Assembly (NCBI RefSeq): GCF_051401765.1
Contig: NW_027480440.1
Span: 124,001 to 188,000, forward strand
Source of the DNA: Calliopsis andreniformis
Taxonomy: Eukaryota > Arthropoda > Insecta > Hymenoptera > Andrenidae
Direction: 5' to 3'
Length of the DNA stretch: 64,000 nucleotides
Positions 1 through 13,820 of this stretch are shown here, in pieces. Both the position numbers and the translations under genes were made by a program. The notes under the pieces are model-generated. The model saw nothing but the letters and a program-made list of their open reading frames with translations. It did not search any database and was not told the DNA's origin. Numbering within the stretch: position 1 is the first letter of the stretch; each line of letters starts with the position of its first letter.

Positions 1-3000
1 ATTGGGTATTGAGGATTTAGCATTGGGGATTGAGGGTTGAGGATTGAGGATTGAGGATTGAGGATTGAGGGTTGTGGATTGAGGACGAGGACTGAGGGTT
101 AAGTATTGGTGTTTGAAGTCTGAGGATTGAGGGTTGAGGATTGAGGATTGAGGATTGAGGATTGAGGGTTGTGGATTGAGGACGAGGACTGAGGGTTAAG
201 TATTGGTGTTTGAAGTCTGAGGATTGAGGATTGAGGATTGAGAATTGAGGATTGAGGATTGAGGATTGAAGATTGAGGATTCGGTATTGAGGATTGAAGA
301 ATGAGGATTGAGGAGTGAGGACTGAGGATTGAGGATTGCAGTTTGAGTATTGAGGATTGAAGATTGAGGATTGAGGATTGAGGATTGAGGATTGAAGATT
401 GAGGATTGAGGATTGGGTATCGATGGTTGTGGATTGAGGACGAGGACTGAGGGTTGAGTATTGCTGTTTGAGGTCTGAGGATTGAGGACTGGGTATTGAG
501 AATTGAGGGTTGAGGATTGAGGATTGAAGATTGTGGATTGGGTATTGAGGATTGAAGAATGAGGATTGAGGATTGAGGATTGAGGATTGAGGATTGCAGT
601 TTGAGTATTGAGGATTGAAGATTGAGGATTGAGGTTTGAGGATTGAGGATTGAGGATTGAGGATTGAGGTTTGAGGACTGAGGATTGAGGATTGAGGATT
701 GAGGATTGAAGATTGAGGATTCGGTATTGAGGATTGAAGAATGAGGATTGAGGAGTGAGGACTGAGGATTGAGGATTGCAGTTTGAGTATTGAGGATTGA
801 AGATTGAGGATTGAGGATTGAGGATTGAGGATTGAAGATTGAGGATTGAGGATTGGGTATCGATGGTTGTGGATTGAGGACGAGGACTGAGGGTTGAGTA
901 TTGCTGTTTGAGGTCTGAGGATTGAGGACTGGGTATTGAGAATTGAGGGTTGAGGATTGAGGATTGAAGATTGTGGATTGGGTATTGAGGATTGAAGAAT
1001 GAGGATTGAGGATTGAGGATTGAGGATTGAGGATTGCAGTTTGAGTATTGAGGATTGAAGATTGAGGATTGAGGTTTGAGTATTGAGGATTGAGGATTTA
1101 GGACTGAGGATTGAGGATTGAGGTTTGTGGATTGAGGACGAGGACTGAGGGTTGAGTATTGATGTTTGAGGTCTGAGGATTGAGGATTGAGGATTGAGAA
1201 TTGAGGATTGAGGATTGAGGATTGAAGATTGAGGATTGAGGATTGAGGATTGAGGATTGAGGATTGAAGACTGAGGATTGGGTATTGAGGATTCAACATT
1301 GAGGATTGAGGGTTGAGGATTGAGGATTGAGGATTGACGATTGAGGATTGAGGAATGAGAATCGAGGATTGAGGATTGAGGATTGAAGATTGAGGACTGG
1401 GCACTGAGGATTGAAGAATGAGGATTGAGGATTGAGGATTGAGGATTGAGGATTGCAGATTGAGTATTGAGGATTGAAGATTGAGGGTTGAGGATTGAGG
1501 ATTGAGGATTGAGCATTGAGGATTGATGATTGAGGATTGAGGATTGAGTATTGAGGATTGAAGATTGAGGATTGAGGATTGAGGATTGAAGATTGAGGAC
1601 TGAGTGTTGAGGGATGCGTGATGAGAATTGACGTTAGGGGATTGAGATTTGAAGATTGAAGAATGGGGATTTAGTATTGAAAGCTGTGAATTGAGGATAT
1701 TCTATTGAGGATTGAGGATTGACAATTGATTGTTGAGGACTTATGGCTGAAGATTGAGGATTGAGGATTGAGGATTGAGGATTGAGGATTGAGGATTGAG
1801 GATTGAGGTTTGAGGACTGAGGATTGAGGATTGAGGATTGAGGAATGAAGATTGAGTATTGGGGATTGAAGATTGAGGATTGAGAATTGAGGATTGAGGA
1901 TTGAGGACTGAAGATTGAATATCGATGATTGAAGATTGAGGATTGGGTATTGATGGTTGTGGATTGAGGACGAGGACTGAGGGTTGAGTATTGCTGTTTG
2001 AGGTCTGAGGATTGAGGACTGAGTATTGAGAATTGAGGGTTGAGGATTGAGGATTGAAGATTGTGGATTGGGTATTGAGGATTGAAGAATGAGGATTAAG
2101 GATTGAGGATTGAGGATTGAGTTTTGAATACTGAGTATTGAGGATTGAAGATTGAGGATTGAGGATTGAGGATTGAGGATCGAGGATTGAGGATTGAGGA
2201 TTGAGGATTGAAGATTGAGGATTGGGGATTGAGTATTGACGATTGAGGATTGAGTATTGAGGATTGAGTATTGAGGATTGATTATTGAAGATTGAGTATT
2301 GAGGATTGAAGATTGAGGATTGATAATTGAAGATTGAAGATTGAGTATTGATGATTGAAGGTTGAGGATTGAGGATTCATGTTTGAGGATTGAGGACGGG
2401 GACTGACGGTTGAGGATTGAGGTTTGAGGATTGAGGATTGAGGATTTAGGACTGAGGATTGAGGATTGAGGATTGAGGGTTGTGGATTGGGGACGAGGAC
2501 TGAGGGTTGAGTATTGATCTTTGAGGTCAGAGGATTGAGGATTGAGGATTGAGAATTGAGGAATGAGGATTGACGATTGAAGATTGAGGATTGAGGATTG
2601 AGGATTGAGGATTGAGGATTGAAGACTGAGGATTGGGTATTGAGGATTCAACATTGAGGATTGAGGGTTGAGGATTGAGGATTGAGGATTGACGATTGAG
2701 GATTGAGGAATGAGAATCGAGGATTGAGGATTGAGGATTGAAGATTGAGGACTGGGCACTGAGGATTGAAGAATGAGGATTGAGGATTGAGGATTGAGGA
2801 TTGAGGATTGAGGATTGCAGATTGAGTATTGAGGATTGAAGATTGAGGGTTGAGGATTGAGGATTGAGGATTGAGCATTGAGGATTGATGATTGAGGATT
2901 GAGGATTGAAGATTGAGTATTGAGAATTGAAGGTTGAGGATTGAGGATTGAGGATTGAGGATCGAGGATTGAAGATTGAGGATTGGGGATTGAGGATTGA

Positions 3001-3037
3001 CAATTGAGGATTGAGTATTGAGGACTGAGAATTGAGG
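1..3037 (+). repeat. Family 1 block, left copy of 17.6-20.2 kb
   Basis: This block repeats later sequence in the same orientation. Positions 1 to about 640 match from 17,624 onward (offset 17,623). From about 684 to 3,037 the offset is 17,183, the difference being a local 440-bp duplication. The shared marker GGATGCGTG lies just after 1,611 here and 18,794 there. The unit TCTTTGAGG is at 2,518 here and 19,701 there. The match stops at 3,037/20,220, where the right copy carries about 1.15 kb not present here. No gene is visible. Confidence 0.85.
244..1080 (+). repeat. 440-bp local tandem duplication
   Basis: About 400 bp beginning near 244 recurs 440 bp downstream, up to 1,080. Landmarks are TCGGTATTGA at 281 and 721, and CGATGGTTG at 421 and 861. 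The offset is one less than a multiple of seven, as expected because each copy holds one 6-bp GACGAG unit. The corresponding place in the 2.7-kb higher-order repeat has one copy, so this duplication is specific to the left block. Confidence 0.85.
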
Positions 3038-4300
3038 ATTGAGAATTGAGTATTGAATATTGAGTATTGAGGATTGAAGATTGAGGATTGAGGATTGAGG
3101 ATTGAGGATCGAGGATTGAGGATTGAGGATTGAGGATTGAGGATTGAGGAATGAAGATTGAGTATTGAGGATTGAAGATTGAGGATTGAGGATTGAGGAT
3201 TGAGGATTGAGGATTGAGGATTGAAGATTGAGGATTGGGGATTGAGTATTGACGATTGAGGATTGAGTATTGAGGATTGAGTATTGAGGATTGATTATTG
3301 AAGATTGAGTATTGAGGATTGAAGATTGAGGATTGATAATTGAAGATTGAAGATAGAGTATTGATGATTGAAGGTTGAGGATTGAGGATTCATGTTTGAG
3401 GATTGAGGACGGGGACTGACGGTTGAGGATTGAGGTTTGAGGATTGAGGATTGAGGATTTAGGACTGAGGATTGAGGATTCAGGATTGAGGGTTGTGGAT
3501 TGAGGACGAGGACTGAGGGTTGAGTATTGATTTTTGAGGTCAGAGGATTGAGGATTGAGGATTGAGAATTGAGGATTGAGGATTGACGATTGAAGATTGA
3601 GGATTGAGGATTGAGGATTGAGGATTGAGGATTGAAGACTGAGGATTGGGTATTGAGGATTCAACATTGAGGATTGAGGGTTGAGGATTGAGGATTGAGG
3701 ATTGACGAATGAGGATTGAGGAATGAGAATCGAGGATTGAGGATTGAGGATTGAATGTTCAGTATTGAGGATTGAAGACTGAGGATTGGGTATTGAGGAT
3801 TTAGCATTGGGGATTGAGGGTTGAGGATTGAGGATTGAGGATTGACGAATGAGGATTGAGGAATGAGAATCGAGGATTGAGGATTGAGGATTGAATGTTC
3901 AGTATTGAGGATTGAAGACTGAGGATTGGGTATTGAGGATTTAGCATTGGGGAGTGAGGGTTGAGGATTGAGGATTGAGGATTGAGGATTGAGGGTTGTG
4001 GATTGAGGACGAGGACTGAGGGTTGAGTATTGGTGTTTGAAGTCTGAGGATTGAGGATTGGGGATTGAGAATTGAGGATTGAGGATTGAGGATTGAAGAT
4101 TGAGGATTCGGTATTGAGGATTGAAGAATGAGGATTGAGGAGTGAGGACTGAGGATTGAGGATTGCAGTTTGAGTATTGAGGATTGAAGATTGAGGATTG
4201 AGGATTGAGGATTGAGGATTGAGGATTGAGGATTGAGGATTGAAGGTTCAGTATTGAGGATTGAAGATTGAGAATTGATGATTGAGGATTGAACATTGAG
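3038..4300 (+). repeat. Family 1 block with copy-specific gain and loss
   Basis: This stretch aligns with about 21.4-22.4 kb. The offset is 18,329 at the start and drops to 18,092 by 4,291/22,383, because the left copy has about 240 bp extra near 4.0-4.2 kb. It includes a 140-bp tandem duplication. It consists only of heptamer variants and has no gene. Confidence 0.75.
3667..3946 (+). repeat. 140-bp tandem duplication (20 heptamers)
   Basis: Two adjacent 140-bp segments share ATTGACGAAT at 3,701 and 3,841, and GAATGTTC at 3,753 and 3,893. The same pair recurs near 22.03 and 22.17 kb with the same spacing, so it arose before the larger duplication. Confidence 0.85.
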
Positions 4301-7300
4301 GACTGAGTGTTGAGGGTTGAGTGATGAGAATTGATGTTTGTGGATAGATGTTCGAAGATTGCAGATTGAGTATTGTGTATTGAAAACTGTGAATTGAGTA
4401 TATTCTATTGAGGATTGAGGATTGACAACTGATTGTTGAGGACTGAGAGCTGAAGATTGAGGGTTCAGGATTGAGGATTCAGAATTGAGATTTGAGGATT
4501 CAGAATTGAGGTTTGAGGACTGAGGATTGAGGATTGAAGATTGAGTATTGAGGATTGAAGATTGAGTATTCAGGATTGGAGATTGGCGATTGAGGATTAA
4601 GGACCGAGGATTGAGGATTGAGGATTGAAGATTGAGTATGGATGATTGAAGATTGAGTATTCAGGATTGAAAATTGAGGATTGAGGATTGAGGATTGAGG
4701 ATTGAGGATTGAAGATTGAGGATTGGGACGGAGTGTTGTGTGTTGAGTGATGAGAATTGATGTTTGTGGATTGAGATTTGAAGATTGCAGATTGAGTATT
4801 GAGTATTGAAAACTGTGAATTGATGATACTCCATTGAGGATTGGGGATTGACAACTGATTGTTGAGGACTGAGGGCTGAAGATTGAGGATTCAGTATTGA
4901 GGATTCAGGATTAAGGTTTGAGGACTGAGGATTGAGGATTGAGGATTGAAGATTGAGTATTGAGGATTGAAGATTGAGGATTGAGGGTTGAGGATTGAGG
5001 ATTTAGGATTGAAGATTGAGGATTGGGTATTGAGGATTGACGATTGAGTATTGAGCATTGAGGATTGAGAATTGAGGATTGAGGATTGAGGATTGAAGAT
5101 TGAGTATTGAGGATTGAAGATTGAGGATTGAGGATTGAGGATTGAAGATTGAGGACTGAGTGTTGAGGGATGCGTGATGAGAATTGATGGTAGTGGATTG
5201 AGATTTGAAGATTGAAGAATGGGGATTGAGTACTGAAAGCTGTGAATTGAGGATATTCTATTGAGGATTGAGGATTGACAATTGATTGTTGAGGACTTAT
5301 GGCCGAAGATTGAGGATTGAGGATTGAGGATTGAGGATTGAGGATTGAGGATTGAAGATTGAGGATTGGGGACGGAGTGTTGAGTGTTGAGAGATGAGAA
5401 TTGATGTTTGTGGATAGAGATTTGAAGATTGCAGATTGAGTATTGAGTATTGAAAACTGTGAATTGACGATATTCCATTGAGGATTGGGGATTGACAACT
5501 GATTGTTGAGGACTGAGGGCTGAAGATTGAGGATTCAGGATTGAGGATTCAAGATTAATGTTTGAGGACTGAGGATTGAGGATTGAGGATTGAGGATTGA
5601 GGATTGAGGATTGAAGATTGAGGATTGGGTATTGCGGATTGAACATTGAGGATTGAGGATTGAGGATTGAGGACTGAGGATCGAGGATTGAGGATTGAGG
5701 ATTGAGGGTTGAAGATTGAGGATTGGGGACTGAGGATTGAAGATTGAGGATTGAGGATTGAGGACTGAGGATTGAGGATTGAGGATTGAAAATTGAGGAT
5801 TGAGGATTGAGGATTTAGGACTGAGGAGTGAGGATTGAGGTTTGTGGATTGAGGACGAGGACTGAGGGTTGAGTATTGATGTTTGATGTCTGAGGATTGA
5901 GGATTGAGGATTGAGAATTGAGGATTGAGGATTGAGGATTGAAGATTGAGGATTGAGGATTGAGGATTGAGGATTGAGGATTGAGGATTGAAGACTGAGG
6001 ATTGGGTATTGAGGATTCAACATTGAGGATTGAGGGTTGAGGGTTGAGGATTGAGGATTGACGATTGAGGATTGAGGAATGAGAATCGAGGATTGAGGAT
6101 TGAGGATTGAAGATTGAGGACTGGGCACTGAGGATTGAAGAATGAGGATTGAGGATTGAGGATTGAGGATTGAGGATTGCAGATTGAGTATTGAGGATTG
6201 AAGATTGAGGGTTGAGGATTGAGGATTGAGGATTGAGCATTGAGGATTGATGATTGAGGATTGAGGATTGAGTATTGAGGATTGAAGATTGAGGATTGAG
6301 GATTGAGGATTGAAGATTGAGGACTGAGTGTTGAGGGATGCGTGATGAGAATTGACGTTAGGGGATTGAGATTTGAAGATTGAAGAATGGGGATTGAGTA
6401 TTGAAAGCTGTGAATTGAGGATATTCTATTGAGGATTGAGGATTGACAATTGATTGTTGAGGACTTATGGCTGAAGATTGAGGATTGAGGATTGAGGATT
6501 GAGGATTGAGGGTTGAGGATTGAAGATTGAGGATTGGGGACGGAGTGTTGAGTGTTGAGAGATGAGAATTGATGTTTGTGGATAGAGATTTGAAGATTGC
6601 AGATTGAGTATTGAGTATTGAAAACTGTGAATTGATGATATTCCATTGACGATTGGGGATTGACAACTGATTGTTGAGGACTGAGGGCTGAAGATTGAGG
6701 ATTCAGGATTGAGGATTCAGGATTAAGGTTTGAGGACTGAGGATTGAGGATTGAGGATTGAGGATTGAGGATTGAGGATTGAAGATTGAGGATTGGGTAT
6801 TGCGGATTGAACATTGAGGATTGAGGATTGAGGATTGAGGACTGAGGATCGAGGATTGAGGATTGAGGATTGAGGGTTGAAGATTGAGGATTGGGGACTG
6901 ATGATTGAAGATTGAGGATTGAGGATTGAGGACTGAGGATTGTGGATTGAGGATTGAATGTTCAGTATTGAGGATTGAAGACTGAGGATTGGGTATTGAG
7001 GATTTAGCATTGGGGATTGAGGGTTGAGGATTGAGGATTGAGGATTGAGGATTGAGGGTTGTGGATTGAGGACGAGGACTGAGGGTTGAGTATTGGTGTT
7101 TGTAGTCTGAGGATTGAGGATTGAGGATTGAGATTTGAGGATTGAGGATTGAGGATTGAAGATTGAGGAGTCGGTATTGAGGATTGAAGAATGAGGATTG
7201 AGGAGTGAGGACTGAGGATTGAGGATTGCAGTTTGAGTCTTGAGGATTGAAGATTGAGGATTGAGGATTGAGGATTGAGGATTGAGAATTGAGGATTGAG

Positions 7301-8415
7301 GATTGAGGATTGAAGATTGAGGATTGAGGATTGAGGATTGAGGATTGAGGTTTGAGGACTGAGGATTGAGGATTGAGGATTGAGGAATGAAGATTGAGTA
7401 TTGGGGATTGAAGATTGAGGATTGAGGATTGAGGATTGAGGATTGAGGACTGAAGATTGAATATCGATGATTGGAGATTGAGGATTGGGTATTGATGGTT
7501 GTGGATTGAGGACGAGGACTGAGGATTGAGTATTGCTGTTTGAGGTCTGAGGATTGAGGGTTGAGTATTGAGAATTGAGGGTTGAGGATTGAGGATTGAA
7601 GATTGTGGACCGGGTATTGAGGATTGAAGAATGAGGATTGAGGATTGAGGATTGAGAATTGAGTATTGAATATTGAGTATTGAGGATTGAAGATTGAGGA
7701 TTGAGGATTGAGGATTGAGGATCGAGGATTGAGGATTGAGGATTGAGGATTGAGGATTGAGGAATGAAGATTGAGTATTGAGGATTGAAGATTGAGGATT
7801 GAGGATTGAGGATTGAGGATTGAGGATTGAGGATTGAAGATTGAGGATTGGGGATTGAGTATTGACGATTGAGGATTGAGTATTGAGGATTGAGTATTGA
7901 GGATTGATTATTGAAGATTGAGTATTGAGGATTGAAGATTGAGGATTGATAATTGAAGATTGAAGATTGAGTATTGATGATTGAAGGTTGAGGATTGAGG
8001 ATTCATGTTTGAGGATTGAGGACGGGGACTGACGGTTGAGGATTGAGGTTTGAGGATTGAGGATTGAGGATTTAGGACTGAGGATTGAGGATTCAGGATT
8101 GAGGGTTGTGGATTGAGGACGAGGACTGAGGGTTGAGTATTGATTTTTGAGGTCAGAGGATTGAGGATTGAGGATTGAGAATTGAGGATTGAGGATTGAC
8201 GATTGAAGATTGAGGATTGAGGATTGAGGATTGAGGATTGAGGATTGAAGACTGAGGATTGGGTATTGAGGATTCAACATTGAGGATTGAGGGTTGAGGA
8301 TTGAGGATTGAGGATTGGCGAATGAGGATTGAGGAATGAGAATCGAGGATTGAGGATTGAGGATTGAAGATTGAGGACTGGGCACTGAGGATTGAAGAAT
8401 GAGGATTGAGGATTG
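4301..8415 (+). repeat. 4.1-kb family 1 segment duplicated at 22.4-26.5 kb
   Basis: This segment is repeated downstream at an offset of 18,092 that falls to 18,085 after one heptamer difference near 5.1 kb. The marker GGATGCGTG at 5,167 and 6,335 pairs with 23,252 and 24,420. Only scattered substitutions separate the copies, for example GATCGGG versus GACCGGG near 7.6 kb. The match ends at about 8,415/26,500. No gene is seen. Long minus-strand frames here encode only NPQSSIL-type repeats. Confidence 0.88.
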
Positions 8416-8814
8416 AGGACTGAGGATTGAGGATTGAGGATTGAATGTTCAGTATTGAGGATTGAAGACTGAGGATTGGGTATTGAGGATTTAGCATTGG
8501 GGATTGAGGGTTGAGGATTGAGGATTGAGGATTGAGGATTGAGGGTTGTGGATTGAGGACGAGGACTGAGGGTTGAGTATTGGTGTTTGAAGTCTGAGGA
8601 TTGAGGATTGAGGATTGAGAATTGAGGATTGAGGATTGAGGATTGAAGATTGAGGATTCGGTATTGAGGATTGAAGAATGAGGATTGAGGAGTGAGGACT
8701 GAGGATTGAGGATTGCAGTTTGAGTATTGAGGATTGAAGATTGAGGATTGAGGATTGAGGATTGAGGATTGAGGATTGAGGATTGAGAATTGAGGATTGA
8801 GGATTGAGGATTGA
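8416..8814 (+). repeat. Family 1 linker
   Basis: This is heptamer array joining the duplicated segment to the 516-bp duplication. It carries the GAATGTTCAG, TTTAGCATTGG and TTCGGTATTG units also seen near 30.85-31.1 kb. No gene is present. Confidence 0.7.
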
Positions 8815-9846
8815 AGATTGAGGATTGAGGATTGAGGATTGAGGATTGAGGTTTGAGGACTGAGGATTGAGGATTGAGGATTGAGGACTGAAGATTGAGT
8901 ATTGGGGATTGAAGATTGAGGATTGAGGATTGAGGATTGAGGATTGAGGACTGAAGATTGAATATCGATGATTGAAGATTGAGGATTGGGTATTGATGGT
9001 TGTGGATTGAGGACGAGGACTGAGGGTTGAGTATTGCTGTTTGAGGTCTGAGGATTGAGGATTGAGTATTGAGAATTGAGGGTTGAGGATTGAGGATTGA
9101 AGATTGTGGATTGGGTATTGAGGATTGAAGAATGAGGATTGAGGATTGAGGATTGAGGATTGAGTATTGAATATTGAGTATTGAGGATTGAAGATTGAGG
9201 ATTGATAATTGAAGGTTGAAGATTGAGTATTGATGATTGAAGGTTGAGGATTGAGGATTCACGTTTGAGGATTGAGGACGGGGACTGACGGTTGAGGATT
9301 GAGGTTTGAGGATTGAGGATTGAGGATTGAAGATTGAGGATTGAGGATTGAGGATTGAGGATTGAGGTTTGAGGACTGAGGATTGAGGATTGAGGATTGA
9401 GGACTGAAGATTGAGTATTGGGGATTGAAGATTGAGGATTGAGGATTGAGGATTGAGGATTGAGGACTGAAGATTGAATATCGATGATTGAAGATTGAGG
9501 ATTGGGTATTGATGGTTGTGGATTGAGGACGAGGACTGAGGGTTGAGTATTGCTGTTTGAGGTCTGAGGATTGAGGATTGAGTATTGAGAATTGAGGGTT
9601 GAGGATTGAGGATTGAAGATTGTGGATTGGGTATTGAGGATTGAAGAATGAGGATTGAGGATTGAGGATTGAGGATTGAGTATTGAATATTGAGTATTGA
9701 GGATTGAAGATTGAGGATTGATAATTGAAGGTTGAAGATTGAGTATTGATGATTGAAGGTTGAGGATTGAGGATTCACGTTTGAGGATTGAGGACGGGGA
9801 CTGACGGTTGAGGATTGAGGTTTGAGGATTGAGGATTGAGGATTTA
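8815..9846 (+). repeat. 516-bp tandem duplication
   Basis: Two adjacent copies run approximately 8,815-9,330 and 9,331-9,846. The marker ACGTTTGAGG lies at 9,261 and 9,777, each followed by GGACGGGGACTGACGG. The offset is two less than a multiple of seven, explained by one GACGAG and one GACGGG short unit per copy. The copies appear almost identical, implying a recent event. It is absent from the related block at 24-26 kb. Confidence 0.88.
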
Positions 9847-11112
9847 GGACTGAGGATTGAGGATTGAGGATTGAGGGTTGTGGATTGAGGATTGGGTATT
9901 GCGGATTGAACATTGAGGATTGAGGATTGTGGATTGAGGACTGAGGATCGAGGATTGAGGATTGAGGATTGAGGGTTGAAGATTGAGGATTGGGGACTGA
10001 GGATTGAAGATTGAGGATTGAGGATTGAGGACTGAGGATTGAGGATTGAGGATTGAAAATTGAGGATTGAGGATTGAGGATTGAGGATTGAGGATTGAAG
10101 ATTGAGGATTGGGGACGGAGTGTTGAGTGTTGAGTGATGAGAATTGATGTTTGTGGATATGGATTTGAAGATTGCAGATTGAGTATTGAGTATTGAAAAC
10201 TGTGAGTTGAGTATATTCTATTGAGGATTGAGGATTGACAACTGATTGTTGAGGACTGAGAGCTGAAGATTGAGGGTTCAGGATTGAGGATTCAGAATTG
10301 AGATTTGAGGATTCAGAATTGAGGTTTGAGGACTGAGGATTGAGGATTGAATATTGAGTATTGAGGATTGAAGATTGAGTATTCAGGATTGGAGATTGAC
10401 GATTGAGGATTAAGGACCGAGGATTGAGGATTGAGGATTGAAGATTGAGTAATGAGGATTGAAGATAGAGGATTGAGGATTGAGGATTGAGGATTGAGGA
10501 TTGAAGACTGAGGATTGGGAATTGAGGATTGAGCATTGAGGACTGAGGGTTGAGGATTGAGGATTGAGGATTGAGGATTGAAGATTGAATATTAATGATT
10601 GAAGATTGAGGATTAAGGACCGAGGATTGAGGATTGAGGATTGAAGATTGAGTAATGAGGATTGAAGATAGAGGATTGAGGATTGAGGATTGAGGATTGA
10701 AGACTGAGGATTGGGTATTGAGGATTGAGCATTGAGGATTGAGGATTGAAGATTGAGGATTCGGTATTGAGGACTGAAGAATGAGGATTGAGGAGTGAGG
10801 ACTGAGGATTGAGGATTGAAGATTGAGTAATGCGGATTGAAGATAGAGGATTGAGGATTCAGGATTGAGGTTTGAGGACTGAGGATTGAGGATCGAGGAT
10901 TGAGGATTGAGCATTGAGGATTGAGGATTGAAGATTGAGGATTGGGTATTGAGGATTGAACATTGAGGATTGTGGATTGAGTATTGATGATTGAGGATTG
11001 AGGATTGAAGATTGAAGATTGAGTATTGAGGATCGAAGATTGAGGATTGAGGACTGAGAATTGAGGATTGAGGATTGAGGATTGAGGATTGAGGATTGAC
11101 GATTGAAGACTG
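9847..11112 (+). repeat. Family 1 mosaic between the left block and the 2.7-kb repeat
   Basis: This is a patchwork of heptamer variants resembling parts of 4.3-5.5 and 22.4-23.5 kb, including GAGTATATTCTATTG and ATTCAGAATTGAG. It holds a 203-bp tandem duplication near 10.4-10.75 kb. No gene is present. Confidence 0.7.
10405..10750 (+). repeat. 203-bp tandem duplication (29 heptamers)
   Basis: The rare unit run TAAGGACCGAGG occurs at 10,411 and again at 10,614. Each is followed by GAGTAATGAGG and GATAGAGG. A partial third copy (GAGTAATGCGG) follows near 10.82 kb. The offset is exactly 29 x 7. Confidence 0.78.
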
Positions 11113-13820
11113 AGTATTGGGTATTGAGGATTTAGCATTGGGAATTGAGGGTTGAGGATTGAGGATTGAGGATTGAGGATTGAGGGTTGTGGATTGAGGA
11201 CGAGGACTGAGGGTTAAGTATTGGTGTTTGAAGTCTGAGGATTGAGGATTGAGGATTGAGAATTGAGGATTGAGGATTGAGGATTGAAGATTGAGGATTC
11301 GGTATTGAGGATTGAAGAATGAGGATTGAGGAGTGAGGACTGAGGATTGAGGACTGCAGTTTCAGTATTGAGGATTGAAGATTGAGGATTGAGGATTGAG
11401 GATTGAGGATTGAAGATTGAGGATTGAGGATTGGGTATCGATGGTTGTGGATTGAGGACGAGGACTGAGGGTTGAGTATTGCTGTTTGATGTCTGAGGAT
11501 TGAGGACTGGGTATTGAGAATTGAGGGTTGAGGATTGAGGATTGAAGATTGTGGATTGGGTATTGAGGATTGAAGAATGAGGATTGAGGATTGAGGATTG
11601 AGGATTGAGGATTGCAGTTTGAGTATTGAGGATTGAAGAATGAGGATTGAGGATTGAGGATTGAGAATTGAGTATTGAATATTGAGTATTGAGGATTGAA
11701 GATTGAGGATTGAGGATTGAGGATTGAGGATCGAGGATTGAGGATTGAGGATTGAGGATTGAGGATTGAGGAATGAAGATTGAGTATTGAGGATTGAAGA
11801 TTGAGGATTGAGGATTGAGGATTGAGGATTGAGGATTGAGGATTGCAGATTGAGTATTGAGGATTGAAGATTGAGGGTTGAGGATTGAGGATTGAGGATT
11901 GAGCATTGAGGATTGATGATTGAGGATTGAGGATTGAGTATTGAGGATTGAAGATTGAGGATTGAGGATTGAGGATTGAAGATTGAGGACTGAGTGTTGA
12001 GGGATGCGTGATGAGAATTGACGTTAGGGGATTGAGATTTGAAGATTGAAGAATGGGGATTGAGTATTGAAAGCTGTGAATTGAGGATATTCTATTGAGG
12101 ATTGAGGATTGACAATTGATTGTTGAGGACTTATGGCTGAAGATTGAGGATTGAGGATTGAGGATTGAGGATTGAGGATTGAGGATTGAGGATTGAGGAT
12201 TGAAGACTGAGGATTGGGTATTGAGGATTTAGCATTGGGGATTGAGGGTTGAGGATTGAGGATTGAGGATTGAGGATTGAGGGTTGTGGATTGAGGACGA
12301 GGACTGAGGGTTAAGTATTGGTGTTTGAAGTCTGAGGATTGAGGGTTGAGGATTGAGGATTGAGGATTGAGGATTGAGGGTTGTGGATTGAGGACGAGGA
12401 CTGAGGGTTAAGTATTGGTGTTTGAAGTCTGAGGATTGAGGATTGAGGATTGAGAATTGAGGATTGAGGATTGAGGATTGAAGATTGAGGATTCGGTATT
12501 GAGGATTGAAGAATGAGGATTGAGGAGTGAGGACTGAGGATTGAGGATTGCAGTTTGAGTATTGAGGATTGAAGATTGAGGATTGAGGATTGAGGATTGA
12601 GGATTGAAGATTGAGGATTGAGGATTGGGTATCGATGGTTGTGGATTGAGGACGAGGACTGAGGGTTGAGTATTGCTGTTTGAGGTCTGAGGATTGAGGA
12701 CTGGGTATTGAGAATTGAGGGTTGAGGATTGAGGATTGAAGATTGTGGATTGGGTATTGAGGATTGAAGAATGAGGATTGAGGATTGAGGATTGAGGATT
12801 GAGGATTGCAGTTTGAGTATTGAGGATTGAAGATTGAGGATTGAGGTTTGAGGATTGAGGATTGAGGATTTAGGACTGAGGATTGAGGATTGAGGTTTGT
12901 GGATTGAGGACGAGGACTGAGGGTTGAGTATTGATGTTTGAGGTCTGAGGATTGAGGATTGAGGATTGAGAATTGAGGATTGAGGATTGAGGATTGAAGA
13001 TTGAGGATTGAGGATTGAGGATTGAGGATTGAGGATTGAAGACTGAGGATTGGGTATTGAGGATTCAACATTGAGGATTGAGGGTTGAGGATTGAGGATT
13101 GAGGATTGACGATTGAGGATTGAGGAATGAGAATCGAGGATTGAGGATTGAGGATTGAAGATTGAGGACTGGGCACTGAGGATTGAAGAATGAGGATTGA
13201 GGATTGAGGATTGAGGATTGAGGATTGCAGATTGAGTATTGAGGATTGAAGATTGAGGGTTGAGGATTGAGGATTGAGGATTGAGCATTGAGGATTGATG
13301 ATTGAGGATTGAGGATTGAGTATTGAGGATTGAAGATTGAGGATTGAGGATTGAGGATTGAAGATTGAGGACTGAGTGTTGAGGGATGCGTGATGAGAAT
13401 TGACGTTAGGGGATTGAGATTTGAAGATTGAAGAATGGGGATTGAGTATTGAAAGCTGTGAATTGAGGATATTCTATTGAGGATTGAGGATTGACAATTG
13501 ATTGTTGAGGACTTATGGCTGAAGATTGAGGATTGAGGATTGAGGATTGAGGATTGAGGATTGAGGATTGAGGTTTGAGGACTGAGGATTGAGGATTGAG
13601 GATTGAGGAATGAAGATTGAGTATTGGGGATTGAAGATTGAGGATTGAGAATTGAGGATTGAGGATTGAGGACTGAAGATTGAATATCGATGATTGAAGA
13701 TTGAGGATTGGGTATTGATGGTTGTGGATTGAGGACGAGGACTGAGGGTTGAGTATTGCTGTTTGAGGTCTGAGGATTGAGGACTGAGTATTGAGAATTG
13801 AGGGTTGAGGATTGAGTATT
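11113..13820 (+). repeat. 2.7-kb higher-order repeat, copy 1
   Basis: This is the first of three tandem copies. Its start is marked by GGGTATTGAGGATTTAGC at 11,119. That motif recurs at 13,821 (offset 2,702) and 16,530 (offset 2,709). The unit contains two related halves, seen in paired GGATGCGTG markers at 12,001 and 13,383. It holds seven 6-bp GACGAG units, so the whole period returns to the 7-bp register. It has a few private substitutions, for example GTTTGATGTCTG near 11.49 kb. No gene is present. Confidence 0.92.
12246..12439 (+). repeat. 97-bp tandem duplication within the higher-order repeat
   Basis: The unit TTAAGTATTGGTG appears at 12,311 and 12,408, each preceded by a GACGAG unit, giving a 97-bp period (14 x 7 minus 1). 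The same pair is at 99 and 196 and in the other two higher-order copies, so it predates the 2.7-kb amplification. Confidence 0.85.

Noticed and set aside
8153..9913. Minus-strand open frame of 586 codons with an internal repeat
   Set aside because: The internal repeat is the 516-bp DNA duplication. The peptide is the usual heptapeptide.
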